DNA of 64,000 bases from Bog-473 sp963728845 (GTDB lineage: Bacteria > Actinomycetota > Acidimicrobiia > Acidimicrobiales > RAAP-2). The stretch spans positions 558,001-622,000 of the forward strand of contig CAVSLS010000021.1 of assembly GCA_963728845.1 (NCBI GenBank), in the 5' to 3' direction. The position numbers and the translations under genes were made by a program. Positions 48,091-57,406 of the stretch are shown piece by piece (the stretch's first letter is position 1; every line of letters begins with the position of its first letter). The notes beneath the pieces are model-generated. The model was not told the DNA's origin. It did no database searches and was given only the letters and a program-made list of their open reading frames with translations.

Positions 48091-49614
48091 TCACCCGAGA
48101 TGCATCGCCTTGACCACGAAGTACGTGGCGGGGATGACGAAGAGCAACCCGTCGACGCGGTCGAGGATGCCGCCGTGCCCGGGCAGGAGCCGGCCCATGT
48201 CCTTCAGGCCGAGATGCCGTTTGATCATCGACTGGCTCAGGTCGCCGAGGGGCGCCACCACCGCGACGACGACTCCGTAGATCGCGGCCTTGCCGATCGT
48301 CCAGGGGTGAATGAAGTGGACAACCACGACGGAGACGAGGATGGCCGCGATGGCGCCGCCGATCAGCCCCTCCCAGCTCTTGTTGGGGCTGATGGAAGGG
48401 GCCAGCTGGTGGCGGCCCATGGCCGAACCCACGAGGAGGGACGCCACGTCGTCGGCCACCGTGACGACGACGGCCGCGAGGAGGAAGGCGATCCCGTGGC
48501 GGTTGGGGAACAGGTTGGGGTTGAGCAGGAGGGCGGCGAAGGACCCGAACGCACCCACCCACACGAAGACGAACACCGTCGCGGTGATCCCCGAGACGGG
48601 CTCCGCCGCCGGCTCGACGCGGGCCAGATACCAGATGAAGGAGCCCGCGACGAGCAGCACGAGCACCAGCGGCAGCGCGGCGACACCCTTGTTGTACGTC
48701 TCGATGAGCAGCGACAGGACGGCAACGAGCCCGAGCAACGTGGCCGGGTGGTACTGGGCGCGCCGGAAGGCCGCGTACGCCTCGGCCGTGGCGAGCAGCA
48801 CCACGACGCACACGATGACCATGGTGGCCACGGTGCCGGCCGCGAAACAGAGCAACGCGGCAATGCCGAGCAGCAGACCGGAGCCGACTGCCACCCGCAT
48901 GTCGCGCCCGCCCGTGCCGGCGGTGTTCACGTTGCCGGTGCGGACGTTGGCGCTCCTGCTCGTGCGGGCGGCGCGTGGCGTCGGTTCGGGCGGCCGTGGC
49001 GGGCTGAGGCGTGACGCGGCGACCGCCGAAGCCGCCGCGGTGACAGGCGACGCCTCCTGGGGGGAGACGTCGACCGGCTCGAACTCCGGCTCGTCGGCAA
49101 CCTCCGCTGCCACGGGTTCGGGTTCTCGCACCAGCGGCGGCGGCTCGGGCTCGCTGCCCGGCTCGGGAGGGATCACCAGCGTGTCGTCGGACTCGAAGTG
49201 CCAGGGTTGGCGCTCCACGTCGAAGTCGTCGCCCTGCTCGCCCAGCAGAGCACCGACTGCCGGCAGGTCATCCGAGAGCATGGAGGGCTCGAAGACCTCC
49301 TCTTGGGCCTCCCAGTCGTTCTCCTCCTCGCGCCAGGTCGGCGGTGCGACCAGTTGCTCCTCGCCGTTGCTCCGGTCGAGCACGGCCGGAACCTGGCCGG
49401 TCGGTGCGTCGTTCCAGTGCGGCAGCTCGGGGTGTTCGTCCGCCACGGGGCCGGTCACCTCTCGAACGGTGTCGCCCGCCGGCTCCGCGCCGATGATGCG
49501 CACCCGGCCCGAGTGGTAGCTCGGCGGATCCTCGTCGATGCCCTCGGCGCCGGGGTCGCCGACGCCGGCGGGGCCGGTGTCGAAACCTTCGTAGTCGTCG
49601 GTGCCGTCGGACAT
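48091..49614 (-). CDS. cdsA: Phosphatidate cytidylyltransferase with a 240-residue acidic N-terminal extension
   Basis: CdsA makes CDP-diacylglycerol from phosphatidate and CTP. The last 265 residues contain about eight membrane helices and the CTP_transf_1 signature PSISPNKSWEGLIGGA, then GDLSQSMIKRHLGLKDMG and LLPGHGGILDRVDGLL. The first 240 residues are unusual: acidic, rich in Pro, Glu, Asp and Ser, with W/H-containing patches (HWNDAPTGQVPA, PPTWREEENDWEAQEE, RQPWHFESDDTLVIP). They resemble no domain I know. They are coded in the same frame with no good internal start. dxr follows 4 bp downstream and frr precedes by 13 bp. Confidence 0.94.
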   Translation of the reverse strand: MSDGTDDYEGFDTGPAGVGDPGAEGIDEDPPSYHSGRVRIIGAEPAGDTVREVTGPVADEHPELPHWNDAPTGQVPAVLDRSNGEEQLVAPPTWREEENDWEAQEEVFEPSMLSDDLPAVGALLGEQGDDFDVERQPWHFESDDTLVIPPEPGSEPEPPPLVREPEPVAAEVADEPEFEPVDVSPQEASPVTAAASAVAASRLSPPRPPEPTPRAARTSRSANVRTGNVNTAGTGGRDMRVAVGSGLLLGIAALLCFAAGTVATMVIVCVVVLLATAEAYAAFRRAQYHPATLLGLVAVLSLLIETYNKGVAALPLVLVLLVAGSFIWYLARVEPAAEPVSGITATVFVFVWVGAFGSFAALLLNPNLFPNRHGIAFLLAAVVVTVADDVASLLVGSAMGRHQLAPSISPNKSWEGLIGGAIAAILVSVVVVHFIHPWTIGKAAIYGVVVAVVAPLGDLSQSMIKRHLGLKDMGRLLPGHGGILDRVDGLLFVIPATYFVVKAMHLG

Positions 49615-49627
49615 GGGCTGTCGTTCC

Positions 49628-50197
49628 TCAGACCTGCAGCAGCTCTTGCTCTTTGTGCGCGAGCAGCTGATCGATCAGTGCGACCTGATCGTGGGTGATC
49701 TTCTCGAGCTCCTTCTCGACCCGCTCGAGCTCGTCGGTCGAGAGCTCCCCGTCCTTCTGCAGCTGCTCGAGCTCATGGCGCCCGGCGCGGCGCAGGTTGC
49801 GCACCGCCACCCTCCCCTCCTCGGCCTTGTGCCGGACGACCTTGACCAGTTCCTTGCGACGCTCTTCGGTCAGAGGGGGGAAGGCCAGTCTGACCACGGT
49901 GCCGTCGTTGGTGGGGTTGATGCCGAGGTCTGACGCCATGATGGCTTTCTCGATCGCCGCCAGTGAACCCTTGTCGTACGGCGAGATCACCAACAGCATG
50001 GCGTCGGGCACGCTGAAGCCGGCGAGCTGCCGGAGCGGCGTGGACGTCCCGTAGTAGTCCACCATCAGCGTCTCGATCAACGCGGACGAGGCACGTCCCG
50101 TGCGTACGTTGCCCATCTCGTGGCGTACGTGGTCGACGGCCTTGCCCATCTTCTCCCTGGTGTCGTCCTTGACCAGGGCGGCGAGGTCATCGTCCAT
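49628..50197 (-). CDS. frr: Ribosome recycling factor
   Basis: RRF, with EF-G, splits ribosomes after termination. It has 189 residues from ATG 50197, which shares one base with the pyrH stop (TGATG). The family blocks VDHVRHEMGNVRTGRASSAL, DYYGTSTPLRQLAGFSVPD, LGINPTNDGTVVRLAFPPLT and RRKELVKVVRHKAEEGRVAV are all present. The TTG one codon earlier is the alternative start. The frame is intact. Confidence 0.96.
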   Translation of the reverse strand: MDDDLAALVKDDTREKMGKAVDHVRHEMGNVRTGRASSALIETLMVDYYGTSTPLRQLAGFSVPDAMLLVISPYDKGSLAAIEKAIMASDLGINPTNDGTVVRLAFPPLTEERRKELVKVVRHKAEEGRVAVRNLRRAGRHELEQLQKDGELSTDELERVEKELEKITHDQVALIDQLLAHKEQELLQV

Positions 50198-50916
50198 CAA
50201 CGGACCAGCGTACCGATCCGCTCGCCACTGAGCGCACGAGGGATGTTCCCGGGGATCATCAGGTCGAAGACCCGGATGGGCAGATTGTTGTCCTTGCAGA
50301 AGGTGATGGCGGTGAGGTCCATGACCCGCAGGTCCAGGTTGATGACCTCCATGAAGGAGATCTCGTCGAAGCGGGTGGCCGTCGGATCGAGCTTTGGATC
50401 GGCGCTGTAGACGCCGTCCACCCCCGAATGGGTGCCCTTGCAGAGCAGCTCAGCCCCGATCTCGGCCGCCCGGAGCGCGGCGGGGGTGTCGGTCGTGAAG
50501 AACGGGTTTCCCATGCCGGCGGCGAAGATCACGATGCGGCCCTTCTCGAGGTGCCTGATGGCCCGGCGCCGGATGTAGGGCTCGGCCACCTCCGCCATCG
50601 AGAGGGCGCTCAGCACCCGGGTGGGCTGATCCTGCTGCTCGAGCGCGTCCTGGAGGGCCAGCGCGTTGATCACCGTTCCGAGCATCCCCATGGTGTCGGA
50701 GGTCGCGCGGTCCATACCGCCGCTCTCCCCGGTCGTGCCACGCCAGATGTTGCCACCGCCCACCACGACGGCCAGCTCGAGCCCGCCACCGTCCATGGCG
50801 CGCGCCATTTCCTTGGCCATGCGCTCGACGGTCGCGGCATCGATGGTCTCGTCGGACGCAGCGGAGGCGAGGGCCTCCCCCGACATCTTGAGGACGATCC
50901 GGCGTGCTTCTCCCAC
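50197..50916 (-). CDS. pyrH: UMP kinase
   Basis: This hexameric bacterial UMP kinase of the amino acid kinase family has 239 residues: VLKMSGEALAS at the N-terminus, ELAVVVGGGNIWRGTTGESG, MDRATSDTMGMLGTVINALA and FTTDTPAALRAAEIGAELLC, with VYSADPKLDPTATRFDEIS for nucleotide binding. It lies between tsf (10 bp upstream) and frr (overlapping), the universal rpsB-tsf-pyrH-frr order. The frame is intact. Confidence 0.96.
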   Translation of the reverse strand: MGEARRIVLKMSGEALASAASDETIDAATVERMAKEMARAMDGGGLELAVVVGGGNIWRGTTGESGGMDRATSDTMGMLGTVINALALQDALEQQDQPTRVLSALSMAEVAEPYIRRRAIRHLEKGRIVIFAAGMGNPFFTTDTPAALRAAEIGAELLCKGTHSGVDGVYSADPKLDPTATRFDEISFMEVINLDLRVMDLTAITFCKDNNLPIRVFDLMIPGNIPRALSGERIGTLVR

Positions 50917-50926
50917 GGTCCCGTGC

Positions 50927-51722
50927 TCAGGCGCCGAAGTAGACCTGCGCGAACGACACGACTGCGGGCCGTGCCGAGCATGCCGGTGATCGTCTGCTTC
51001 TCGTCGCGCACGTAGGCCTGGTCCAACAACACCCGCTCCTTGTACCAGCCGTTCATGCGTCCCTCGACGATCTTGCCCAGCGCGGCCTCCGGCTTGCCCT
51101 CGTTGCGCGAGATCTCCTCCAGGGTGGCGCGCTCGGCGGCGGCGTCGGCCTCGGGCACCTCGTCGCGGCTGAGATAGGCGGGCTTGGTGAACGCAATGTG
51201 CACCGCGATCTCGTGGGCGAGCTCTTCGGAGCCGCCCTCGAGCACGACGGCCACCGCGTTGACGCCGCGGCCCGCCTGCCGGTGCAGGTAGGTGTCCAGC
51301 ACCTGGCCGGACTCGGCCACCAGCCGGCGCACCCGCCCCACCGAGATGTTCTCCTTGAGCGTCGCCCGCAGCCGGTCGATCTCGTCGGCCAGCTCCTCGG
51401 TCGCGTCCTCGCCCTTGGCCGCCACGAGCGCAGCCAGCTCGTCGGCCAGCGCGACGAATTCCTCCGCCTTGGCCACGAAGTCGGTCTCGCAGCGCAGTTC
51501 GACGACGGCGGCGGCGTCGCCTGATCGCGCGACGGCCACCGCGCCCTCCGAGGCCTCGCGGTCGCTCCGCTTCGCCGCGCCGGCCAAGCCCTTCATGCGC
51601 AGGAGCTTTGCTGCTTCCTCCATGTCGCCCCCGGTCTCCTCGAGGGCGTTCTTACAATCGAGCATGCCGGCGCCGGTCATCTGGCGCAGCGCGGCAACGT
51701 CCTTGGCGCTGTACGAGGCCAC
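50927..51722 (-). CDS. tsf: Elongation factor Ts, frame break near 50965
   Basis: EF-Ts exchanges GDP on EF-Tu. From GTG 51722 the N-terminal UBA-like part reads SAKDVAALRQMTGAGMLDCK NALEETGGD in the conserved order. The core has VVELRCETDFVAKAEEF and VAVHIAFTKPAYLSRDEVP-type HIAFTKP. The C-terminal KQTITGMLGTA must continue as AVVSFAQVYFGA in the next frame. One extra C near 50965 breaks it; as written the frame would run through pyrH. The span is 3n+1 and gives 264 residues. It starts 2 bp after the rpsB stop. Confidence 0.95.
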
Positions 51723-51724
51723 GG

Positions 51725-52519
51725 TCAGGCCACCTCCACCGGCTCTGGCGGCGCGTGCACCCGACGAGGCCTCGGCGCCGGGGCTCCGCCTTCCTCGCCC
51801 GGGGCGGCCGCGGGCGCGAGCTGGCGCCGGTGCTCGGCGATGAAACGACCCTCGGCGACGGCGTCGGCGATCACGCGGCACATCAGCGAACCCGAGCGGA
51901 TGGCGTCGTCGTTGCCCGGGATCACGTAGTCGATCACGTCCGGGTCACAGTTGGTGTCGACGACCGCGACCACGGGAAGCCCGAGCTTGCGCGCTTCGGT
52001 GACCGCGATGTGCTCCTTCTTGGTGTCGATCACGAACACCGCGTTGGGGAGGCGGTCGAGGTCCGCGATGCCGCCGAGGTTGCGGGTCAGCTTCTCCAGT
52101 TCGCGCGTGTGCTGCAACGCCTCCCGCTTGGGCATGCCGTCGAAGTCGCCGGCGGCCTGCATGGCCCGCAGCTCCTGCATGCGCTTCACGCGGCCCGAGA
52201 CGGTCGCGAAATTGGTGAGCATACCGCCGAGCCAGCGCTGGTTGACGTAGGGCATCCCACACGCCTGCGCGAACTCGGCCACCGGGCCCTGGGTCTGCTT
52301 CTTCGTCCCCACGAAGAGGACCGTGCCGCCGTCGGCCACCAGGTCCCGGACGAAGGAGTAGGCGGACTCGATGCCGCCCAGCGTCTTGCGCAGGTCGATG
52401 AGATAGATCCCGTTGCGCTCTCCGAGGATGAAACGCTTCATCTTCGGGTTCCATCGCCGTGTCTGGTGGCCGAAGTGAACCCCGGCTTCCAGAAGCTGTC
52501 GCATGGAAACGACGGCCAT
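51725..52519 (-). CDS. rpsB: 30S ribosomal protein S2
   Basis: This 264-residue S2 from ATG 52519 has MRQLLEAGVHFGHQTRRWNP, LFVGTKKQTQGPVAEFAQAC, VNQRWLGGMLTNF and VVDTNCDPDVIDYVIPGNDD. The C-terminus carries a Pro/Arg/Ala-rich tail (APRPRRVHAPPEPVEVA). It is the first gene of rpsB-tsf-pyrH-frr. The 146 bp upstream (52520-52665) contain a hairpin and should hold the promoter. Confidence 0.97.
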   Translation of the reverse strand: MAVVSMRQLLEAGVHFGHQTRRWNPKMKRFILGERNGIYLIDLRKTLGGIESAYSFVRDLVADGGTVLFVGTKKQTQGPVAEFAQACGMPYVNQRWLGGMLTNFATVSGRVKRMQELRAMQAAGDFDGMPKREALQHTRELEKLTRNLGGIADLDRLPNAVFVIDTKKEHIAVTEARKLGLPVVAVVDTNCDPDVIDYVIPGNDDAIRSGSLMCRVIADAVAEGRFIAEHRRQLAPAAAPGEEGGAPAPRPRRVHAPPEPVEVA

Positions 52520-52614
52520 AGATACGTCCTCCAGTCGGTTGCTCCCCTGGCGCAGCGCCGCCCGAAGGCGGCGACCGTGGAAAAGCGCGCAGGTGGTGTT
52601 GGTCGGGTGTGGCT

Positions 52615-52635
52615 GGCCCACCCCTCTGGTGGGCC
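52615..52635 (-). terminator. Hairpin between xerC and rpsB
   Basis: GGCCCACC, loop CCTCT, GGTGGGCC gives a perfect 8-bp GC stem 31 bp after the xerC stop. No U-run follows on the minus strand, so it is either a weak terminator for xerC or part of an rpsB leader. Confidence 0.45.
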
Positions 52636-52665
52636 CGGCCATGTTAGCCGCTGGTGGGGCCGCCC

Positions 52666-53563
52666 TCAGGCCCTGGGGTGGGTGTCCCCGTACACCGAGC
52701 GCAGCCGCTCCTTGCTGACGTGCGTGTACACCTGCGTGGTGGCCAGGCTGGAGTGGCCCAGCAGTTCCTGGACGACCCGCAGGTCGGCACCCCCGTCGAG
52801 GAGATGGGTGGCGTAGGTGTGCCGCAGGGCATGCGGGTGCGTGGGAGAGACGGCGCGGCGGTCCAGGATGCGCCGCACGTCACGCGGGCCGAGACGGGTC
52901 CCCCGCCGATTGACGAAGGCCGCCTCGGGCGGTCCGTCCATCTGGTCCCGCCCGTCGTCGAACCAGGCCCGCAAGGCGTCGACCGCCGCGTCGTGCACCG
53001 GCACCCGGCGCTGCTTGCCGCCCTTGCCCAGCACCGTCACGGTCCGCCCCCGAAGATCGATGTCGCCCCGGTCGAGGCCGCACAGCTCCGACACCCGAAG
53101 GCCGGCCGCGTAGAGCAGCTCGAGCACCGCGAGATCGCGGCGGTCGACGGCGCTCTGGGCGCCGACCTCGAGCAGGGAGGCCATCTCGCCCTTGGACAGC
53201 ACTCTGGGCAGCCGCCCGCCGCCCGACGGCGCGGCGCAGGGTGCGGGCCGGGTCCGAGCCGAGGCGACCCTGCCGCACCAGCCAGGAGAAGTAGCAGCGC
53301 AGTGCCGCCACCCGGCGGGCAATGGTGGCCCGGGCGAGCTTTCGGGTCCCCAGAGAGGCCAGGTAGCGACGAAGGTGCATGCGGTCGACGCTCTCGGGGC
53401 TCTCGATGTGGCTGCGCGCCATCCAGGCCGCGAAGGCGCCGACGTCGCTGACATACGCCTTCTGCGTCGCGGCCGCGCGCCCGGCCAGCCACGCAGAAAA
53501 GCCAGGCAGATCCCAGTCTGGCCGCACGGAATCCAACGGTACCGCCTCCACACGGGGGGTCAT
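52666..53563 (-). CDS. xerC: Tyrosine recombinase XerC, frame break near 53222
   Basis: XerC/XerD resolve chromosome dimers at dif, activated by FtsK (16-18.5 kb here). The N-terminal SAM-like domain (LPGFSAWLAGRAAATQKAYV, SVDRMHLRRYLASLGTRKLA) is in the first frame. The catalytic domain is in the next: Arg in AAGLRVSELCGL, Lys in VLGKGGKQRRVPV, HxxR in HALRHTYATHLLDGG and Tyr in TTQVYTHVSKERL. One extra base near 53222 separates TLRRAVG from GRLPRVLSKGEM. The span is 3n+1 and gives about 298 residues. The position just upstream of rpsB is conserved in actinobacteria. Confidence 0.93.
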
Positions 53564-53625
53564 GGGCACTAACGTCGCCCGGGAACCTTCGGGGGGTCCG
53601 CTGGGTTCGGGGAAATGGAGGGCCG

Positions 53626-55288
53626 ATGGTCTCGAAATTCGATCGTCGCACACTGCTCGCCGGGGGTGCGGCCGCTGCTGCAGGTTGGGCGGGGGCTTCG
53701 TCGATGGGCCTGGGCTGGGACGCCATCGCGGGGGCGACGACGAACGGCCCGGGACGCAACGGGGTCTCCAAGGCGACCCCCAAGAAGGGGGGGTCGCTGA
53801 CCTTCGGGGTCGACGCCGAGGAATCGGGCTTCGACCCCACCCAGGCCCGTTTCGACGAGGTCGGCGTAATGTACGCCCGCACGGTGTTCGACCCGCTGAC
53901 CATCGTCCTGGCCAACGGCGACTGGGCCCCCTACCTCGCCTCCTCGGTGGTGCCCAACTCCTCGTACACCGCATGGACCATCACCTTGCGGCCCAACGTG
54001 GTATTCCACGACCAGACGCCGTGCGATGGCGCCGCGCTGGTCACCAACCTGGAGGCGCAGGCCAAGTCGTTGTTGACGGGCATCATCATCGGCCCGACGC
54101 TCGTGTCGATCACTCAGACCGGGCCCCTCGCGGCGACCATCACGTTCAAATCGCCTTGGGTGCCCTTCCCCTACTACCTGGCCGGCGGCATCGGCGGCCA
54201 GATCGCCTACATGGCGGCTCCGTCCATGCTCTCCAACCCCAACGGCACCTCGCACCCGGTGGGGACCGGGCCCTTCGTGTTCAAGGAATGGGTCCCCAAC
54301 GACCACTTCACCGCGACCGCCAACCCCAGGTACTGGCGTGCGGGCATGCCCTACCTGTCGCAGATCACGTACAAGCCGATCCCCGACGAGGAGGCCCGGG
54401 CCGAGGCGCTGAAGTCGGGCACCATCGACCTGATGATCACCGACACGCCCCAGATCATCACGCAGTTCCGGGGCAACCGCAGCTACTCCTACATCGACGA
54501 CAGCACCCATGTCGCCGGTGAGCCCGACATGAACTGCACCCAGCTCAACTGCCTGGCGCCACCGTTCAACAATCCGTCGTTGCGCCGTGCCGCGGCCATG
54601 GCCGTCAACCGCAAACAGTACGCCAAGGTCATCGACGAGGGCGTCCTCGCCCCCAGCAACGGCCTCTTCGTCCCGGGCTCGCCCTACTACTCCGCGACGT
54701 CCTATCCGGCCTACAACCCGTCAGAGGCGTCCCGGCTGGTCAGGCAGGCCGCGAAGAGCAACGGTGGCCCGATCTCGTTCTCGTTCGGCTCGACGAACTC
54801 GCCGGCCGCCATCCGGTCGGCCGAGTACCTGGAGCAGGCCTGGGGCGCGGTTGGCTTCCAGGTCAAGACGAGCATCGTGCAGCAGAACGAGACGATCAAC
54901 AACGCCCTCGCCGGCAAGTTCCAGGCCCTGGGGTGGCGGCAGTTCGGGGCCGTCGACCCGGACCTCAACTACATCTTCTGGAGCACGACCACGGTCAGCT
55001 CAGGGGCGCTGTCGATCAACATGGCCCGCAACGCCGACCCGACGATCGAGCAGGCCCTGCTGGCCGGGAGAGCGAGCACTGACGCCCAGCACCCGGGCGG
55101 CGGCCTACAGGACGGTCAACAAGCGCCTCGCCGTCGACATCCCCTACGTGTGGCTCGACCGGGCGGTCTGGGCGGTCATCGGCAACCCGTCGGTGCAGAA
55201 CTTCAACAACCCGACCACGCCGCAGGGGCAGCAGGCCTTTGGCATGATCGGGGGTTCCATTTGGCCGACACAGATCTGGATCAGCTGA
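53626..55288 (+). CDS. ABC transporter solute-binding protein (family 5), Tat-type signal, frame break near 55068
   Basis: This extracellular binding protein of the peptide/nickel/opine family has about 553 residues. The N-terminus VSKFDRRTLLAGGAAAAAG has a twin-arginine signal pattern. GGSLTFGVDAEESGFDPTQA opens the mature domain, and the SBP_bac_5 block around TIDLMITDTPQIITQFRGN and LRRAAAMAVNRKQYAKVIDE follows. One extra G in GGG near 55068 breaks the frame. The restored end reads GERALTPSTRAAAYRTVNKR, then RLAVDIPYVWLDRAVWAVIG. As written the frame runs into the response regulator gene, giving a false fusion. No permease or ATPase gene is nearby. Confidence 0.88.
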
Positions 55289-55299
55289 GCCGGAGGCTG

Positions 55300-55983
55300 A
55301 TGAGCGGGCGCATCTTGGTAGTCGAGGACGATGAGCGAATCAGGTCCTCCATGCGCCTCGCCCTGGAGGGCGAGGGCTACGAGGTACGAGACGCCGCGAG
55401 CGGCGAGGAGGGCCTCGACCTGTTCGCCGAGGCGCCGACGGACGTCGCGCTGATCGACCTCATGCTGCCCGGCATGGACGGCTTCGAGTGCTGCCGGGCG
55501 CTGCGGCGCAGCAGCGCAGTGCCCATCATCATCGTCACGGCGCGGGCCGACACCCACGACGTCGTGGCCGGTCTGGAGGCGGGGGCCGACGACTACGTCA
55601 CCAAGCCGTTCGTCGCCAAGGAGCTGGCGGCGCGCATCCGCGCCCTCCTGCGCCGGGCCCGCCCGGCCGAGGAGGACCCCGGGGCGCTCACCTTCGGCGA
55701 CCTCCAGCTCCTGCCCGAGCAGGGGGTGCTCCGCCACCTCAACGGCGAAGAGGTCCACTGCACCCGGACCGAGTTCCGCCTGCTGTGCGAGCTGGCGGCG
55801 AGCCCCAACAAGGTGCTCAGCCGCGAGCAGCTCCTGGACCGGGTCTGGGGGTACGACTACTTCGGCGACGGTCGCCTCGTCGACGTCCACATCCGGCGCT
55901 TGCGCACCAAGGTCGAGGCGGACCCCGCGGTGCCCCAGCACATCCTCACGGTGAGGGGCATGGGCTACAAGCTGGTGCCCTGA
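55300..55983 (+). CDS. mtrA: OmpR/PhoB-type response regulator, MtrA-like
   Basis: This 227-residue protein has a receiver domain (ILVVEDDERIRSSMRLALEG; phospho-acceptor Asp53 in VALIDLMLPGMDGFE; switch Lys in DDYVTKPFVAKELAARIRAL) and a C-terminal winged helix (TRTEFRLLCELAASPNKVLS, then DVHIRRLRTKVEADP). The ATG at 55300 has the RBS CGGAGG. It is followed by a sensor kinase (1 bp) and a GerMN lipoprotein, the mtrA-mtrB-lpqB order of actinobacteria, which coordinates division with wall synthesis there. The symbol is based on that context. Confidence 0.88.
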   Translation: MSGRILVVEDDERIRSSMRLALEGEGYEVRDAASGEEGLDLFAEAPTDVALIDLMLPGMDGFECCRALRRSSAVPIIIVTARADTHDVVAGLEAGADDYVTKPFVAKELAARIRALLRRARPAEEDPGALTFGDLQLLPEQGVLRHLNGEEVHCTRTEFRLLCELAASPNKVLSREQLLDRVWGYDYFGDGRLVDVHIRRLRTKVEADPAVPQHILTVRGMGYKLVP

Positions 55984-55984
55984 C

Positions 55985-57406
55985 GTGAGGCTGGGCATCG
56001 GCGCCCGCATCACGGCCGTCTTCGGTCTCGGGGCACTGCTGCTCTCCATCTTGATGGGCGGGCTGTCGTACTTCACCACCCGCCACTTCCTCCTGGCCGG
56101 GCGCGAGTCGGCGGCCCAGCAGCAGGCCTTCGCCAACGCCGTGCTCGTGCGCAGCTCGCTCCAGGCCGGCGACACGCAGTACGTCGCGATCCTGGCCGAC
56201 ACGGTCGCCGGGACCGATGCCCATTCGGTCCTGTACCACCAGTCCAAGGCGTACGTCTCGTCCCTGTCGGTCAACGCCTCGTCCATACCCTCGGATCTGC
56301 GCAAGGTGGTGCTGGCCGGGACCGCCGCCACGCAGACCTACCGCACGCCGCAAGGGACGGCCGAGATCGCGGTCGGGGTCCCGGTGCCCTCCGAGCACGC
56401 CGCCTACTTCGAGGTGTTCGACCTGTCCGACCTCGACCACACGCTGCGCGTCCTCGGGCTGACCCTCTTCGGTGCCGGAGTCGTCACGACCCTCCTCGGC
56501 ATCGGGCTCGGCCGCTTCGCCAGCGTGCGCTCGCTGCGGCCGCTGGCCGACGTGTCACGGGCGGCGGGAGCCATCGCCGGCGGCGAGCTGGACACGCGTC
56601 TGGACCCCGACGCCGCCGACCCCGACCTCGAAGGCCTCACCAACTCCTTCAACACCATGGTCGACCAACTCCAGGAGCGCATCGAGCGCGAGGCGCGCTT
56701 CAACTCGGACGTGAGCCACGAGCTCCGCTCCCCGCTCACCACACTGGGCGCCTCCCTCGAGGTGCTCGAGGCGGACCGCGACAAGCTGCCGGTCCGCTCC
56801 CAGCGGGCGCTGCTGCTGCTCGGCGACGACCTCCGGCGCTTCCAGCGCATGGTGGGCGACCTGCTCGAGATGTCGCGGGCCGATGCCGGCTCCGTCGACG
56901 TCTTCTTGGAGGAGGTGAACGTCTCCGAGCTGGTGCAGCGCTCGGTCGAGACGGGCATGGGGCACATGGACGGGCAACGCCACGCGACGCCGCCAGAGGT
57001 CTGCATCGACCCCGCGGTACGCCTGTGGCGGGTGGGCGTCGACAAGCGCCGGTTCGAGCGTGTCATGGTCAACATCATGGAGAATGCCGACCACTACGGG
57101 GGTGGGGTGACCGGGATCGCGGTCGGGCCGGGCGGCGGTGAGAAGGTCGAGGTGAGCGTCGACGATGCGGGACCCGGTATCGACCCCGCCGAACGCGCCA
57201 AGGTGTTCGAGCGCTTCTACCGCGGCTCGGCCTCGGGCCGGCGCGGCACCGGCACCGGCACCGGGCTGGGCCTCGCGCTCGTCGCCGAGCACATGCGGGT
57301 CATGCACGGTGGCGTCCGCGTCGAGTCATCCCCCGCCGGCGGCGCGCGGTTCGTTCTCTCGCTCCCAGTGCTCTCGAACGGCAGCGAGCCGGTGGGAGAG
57401 GCGTGA
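55985..57406 (+). CDS. mtrB: Sensor histidine kinase, MtrB-like
   Basis: This 473-residue membrane kinase has two membrane helices (about residues 8-30, VFGLGALLLSILMGGLSYF, and about 157-180, LGLTLFGAGVVTTLLGIGLG) enclosing an extracytoplasmic sensor region. A HAMP domain (RSLRPLADVSRAAGAIAGGE), the dimerisation H-box FNSDVSHELRSPLTTLGASL and an ATPase domain with N-box VMVNIMENADHYGGG and G-boxes SVDDAGPGIDPAERAKVFER, GTGTGTGLGLALVAEHMRVM follow. Start is GTG 55985, next to the mtrA stop. The lipoprotein gene overlaps its end (4 bp). The stimulus is unknown. Confidence 0.9.
   Translation: MRLGIGARITAVFGLGALLLSILMGGLSYFTTRHFLLAGRESAAQQQAFANAVLVRSSLQAGDTQYVAILADTVAGTDAHSVLYHQSKAYVSSLSVNASSIPSDLRKVVLAGTAATQTYRTPQGTAEIAVGVPVPSEHAAYFEVFDLSDLDHTLRVLGLTLFGAGVVTTLLGIGLGRFASVRSLRPLADVSRAAGAIAGGELDTRLDPDAADPDLEGLTNSFNTMVDQLQERIEREARFNSDVSHELRSPLTTLGASLEVLEADRDKLPVRSQRALLLLGDDLRRFQRMVGDLLEMSRADAGSVDVFLEEVNVSELVQRSVETGMGHMDGQRHATPPEVCIDPAVRLWRVGVDKRRFERVMVNIMENADHYGGGVTGIAVGPGGGEKVEVSVDDAGPGIDPAERAKVFERFYRGSASGRRGTGTGTGLGLALVAEHMRVMHGGVRVESSPAGGARFVLSLPVLSNGSEPVGEA

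Noticed and set aside
53626..55983. A solute-binding protein fused to a response regulator.
   Set aside because: The join has no homology. Removing one G near 55068 restores the normal binding-protein end at 55288, and the regulator has its own RBS and ATG at 55300.
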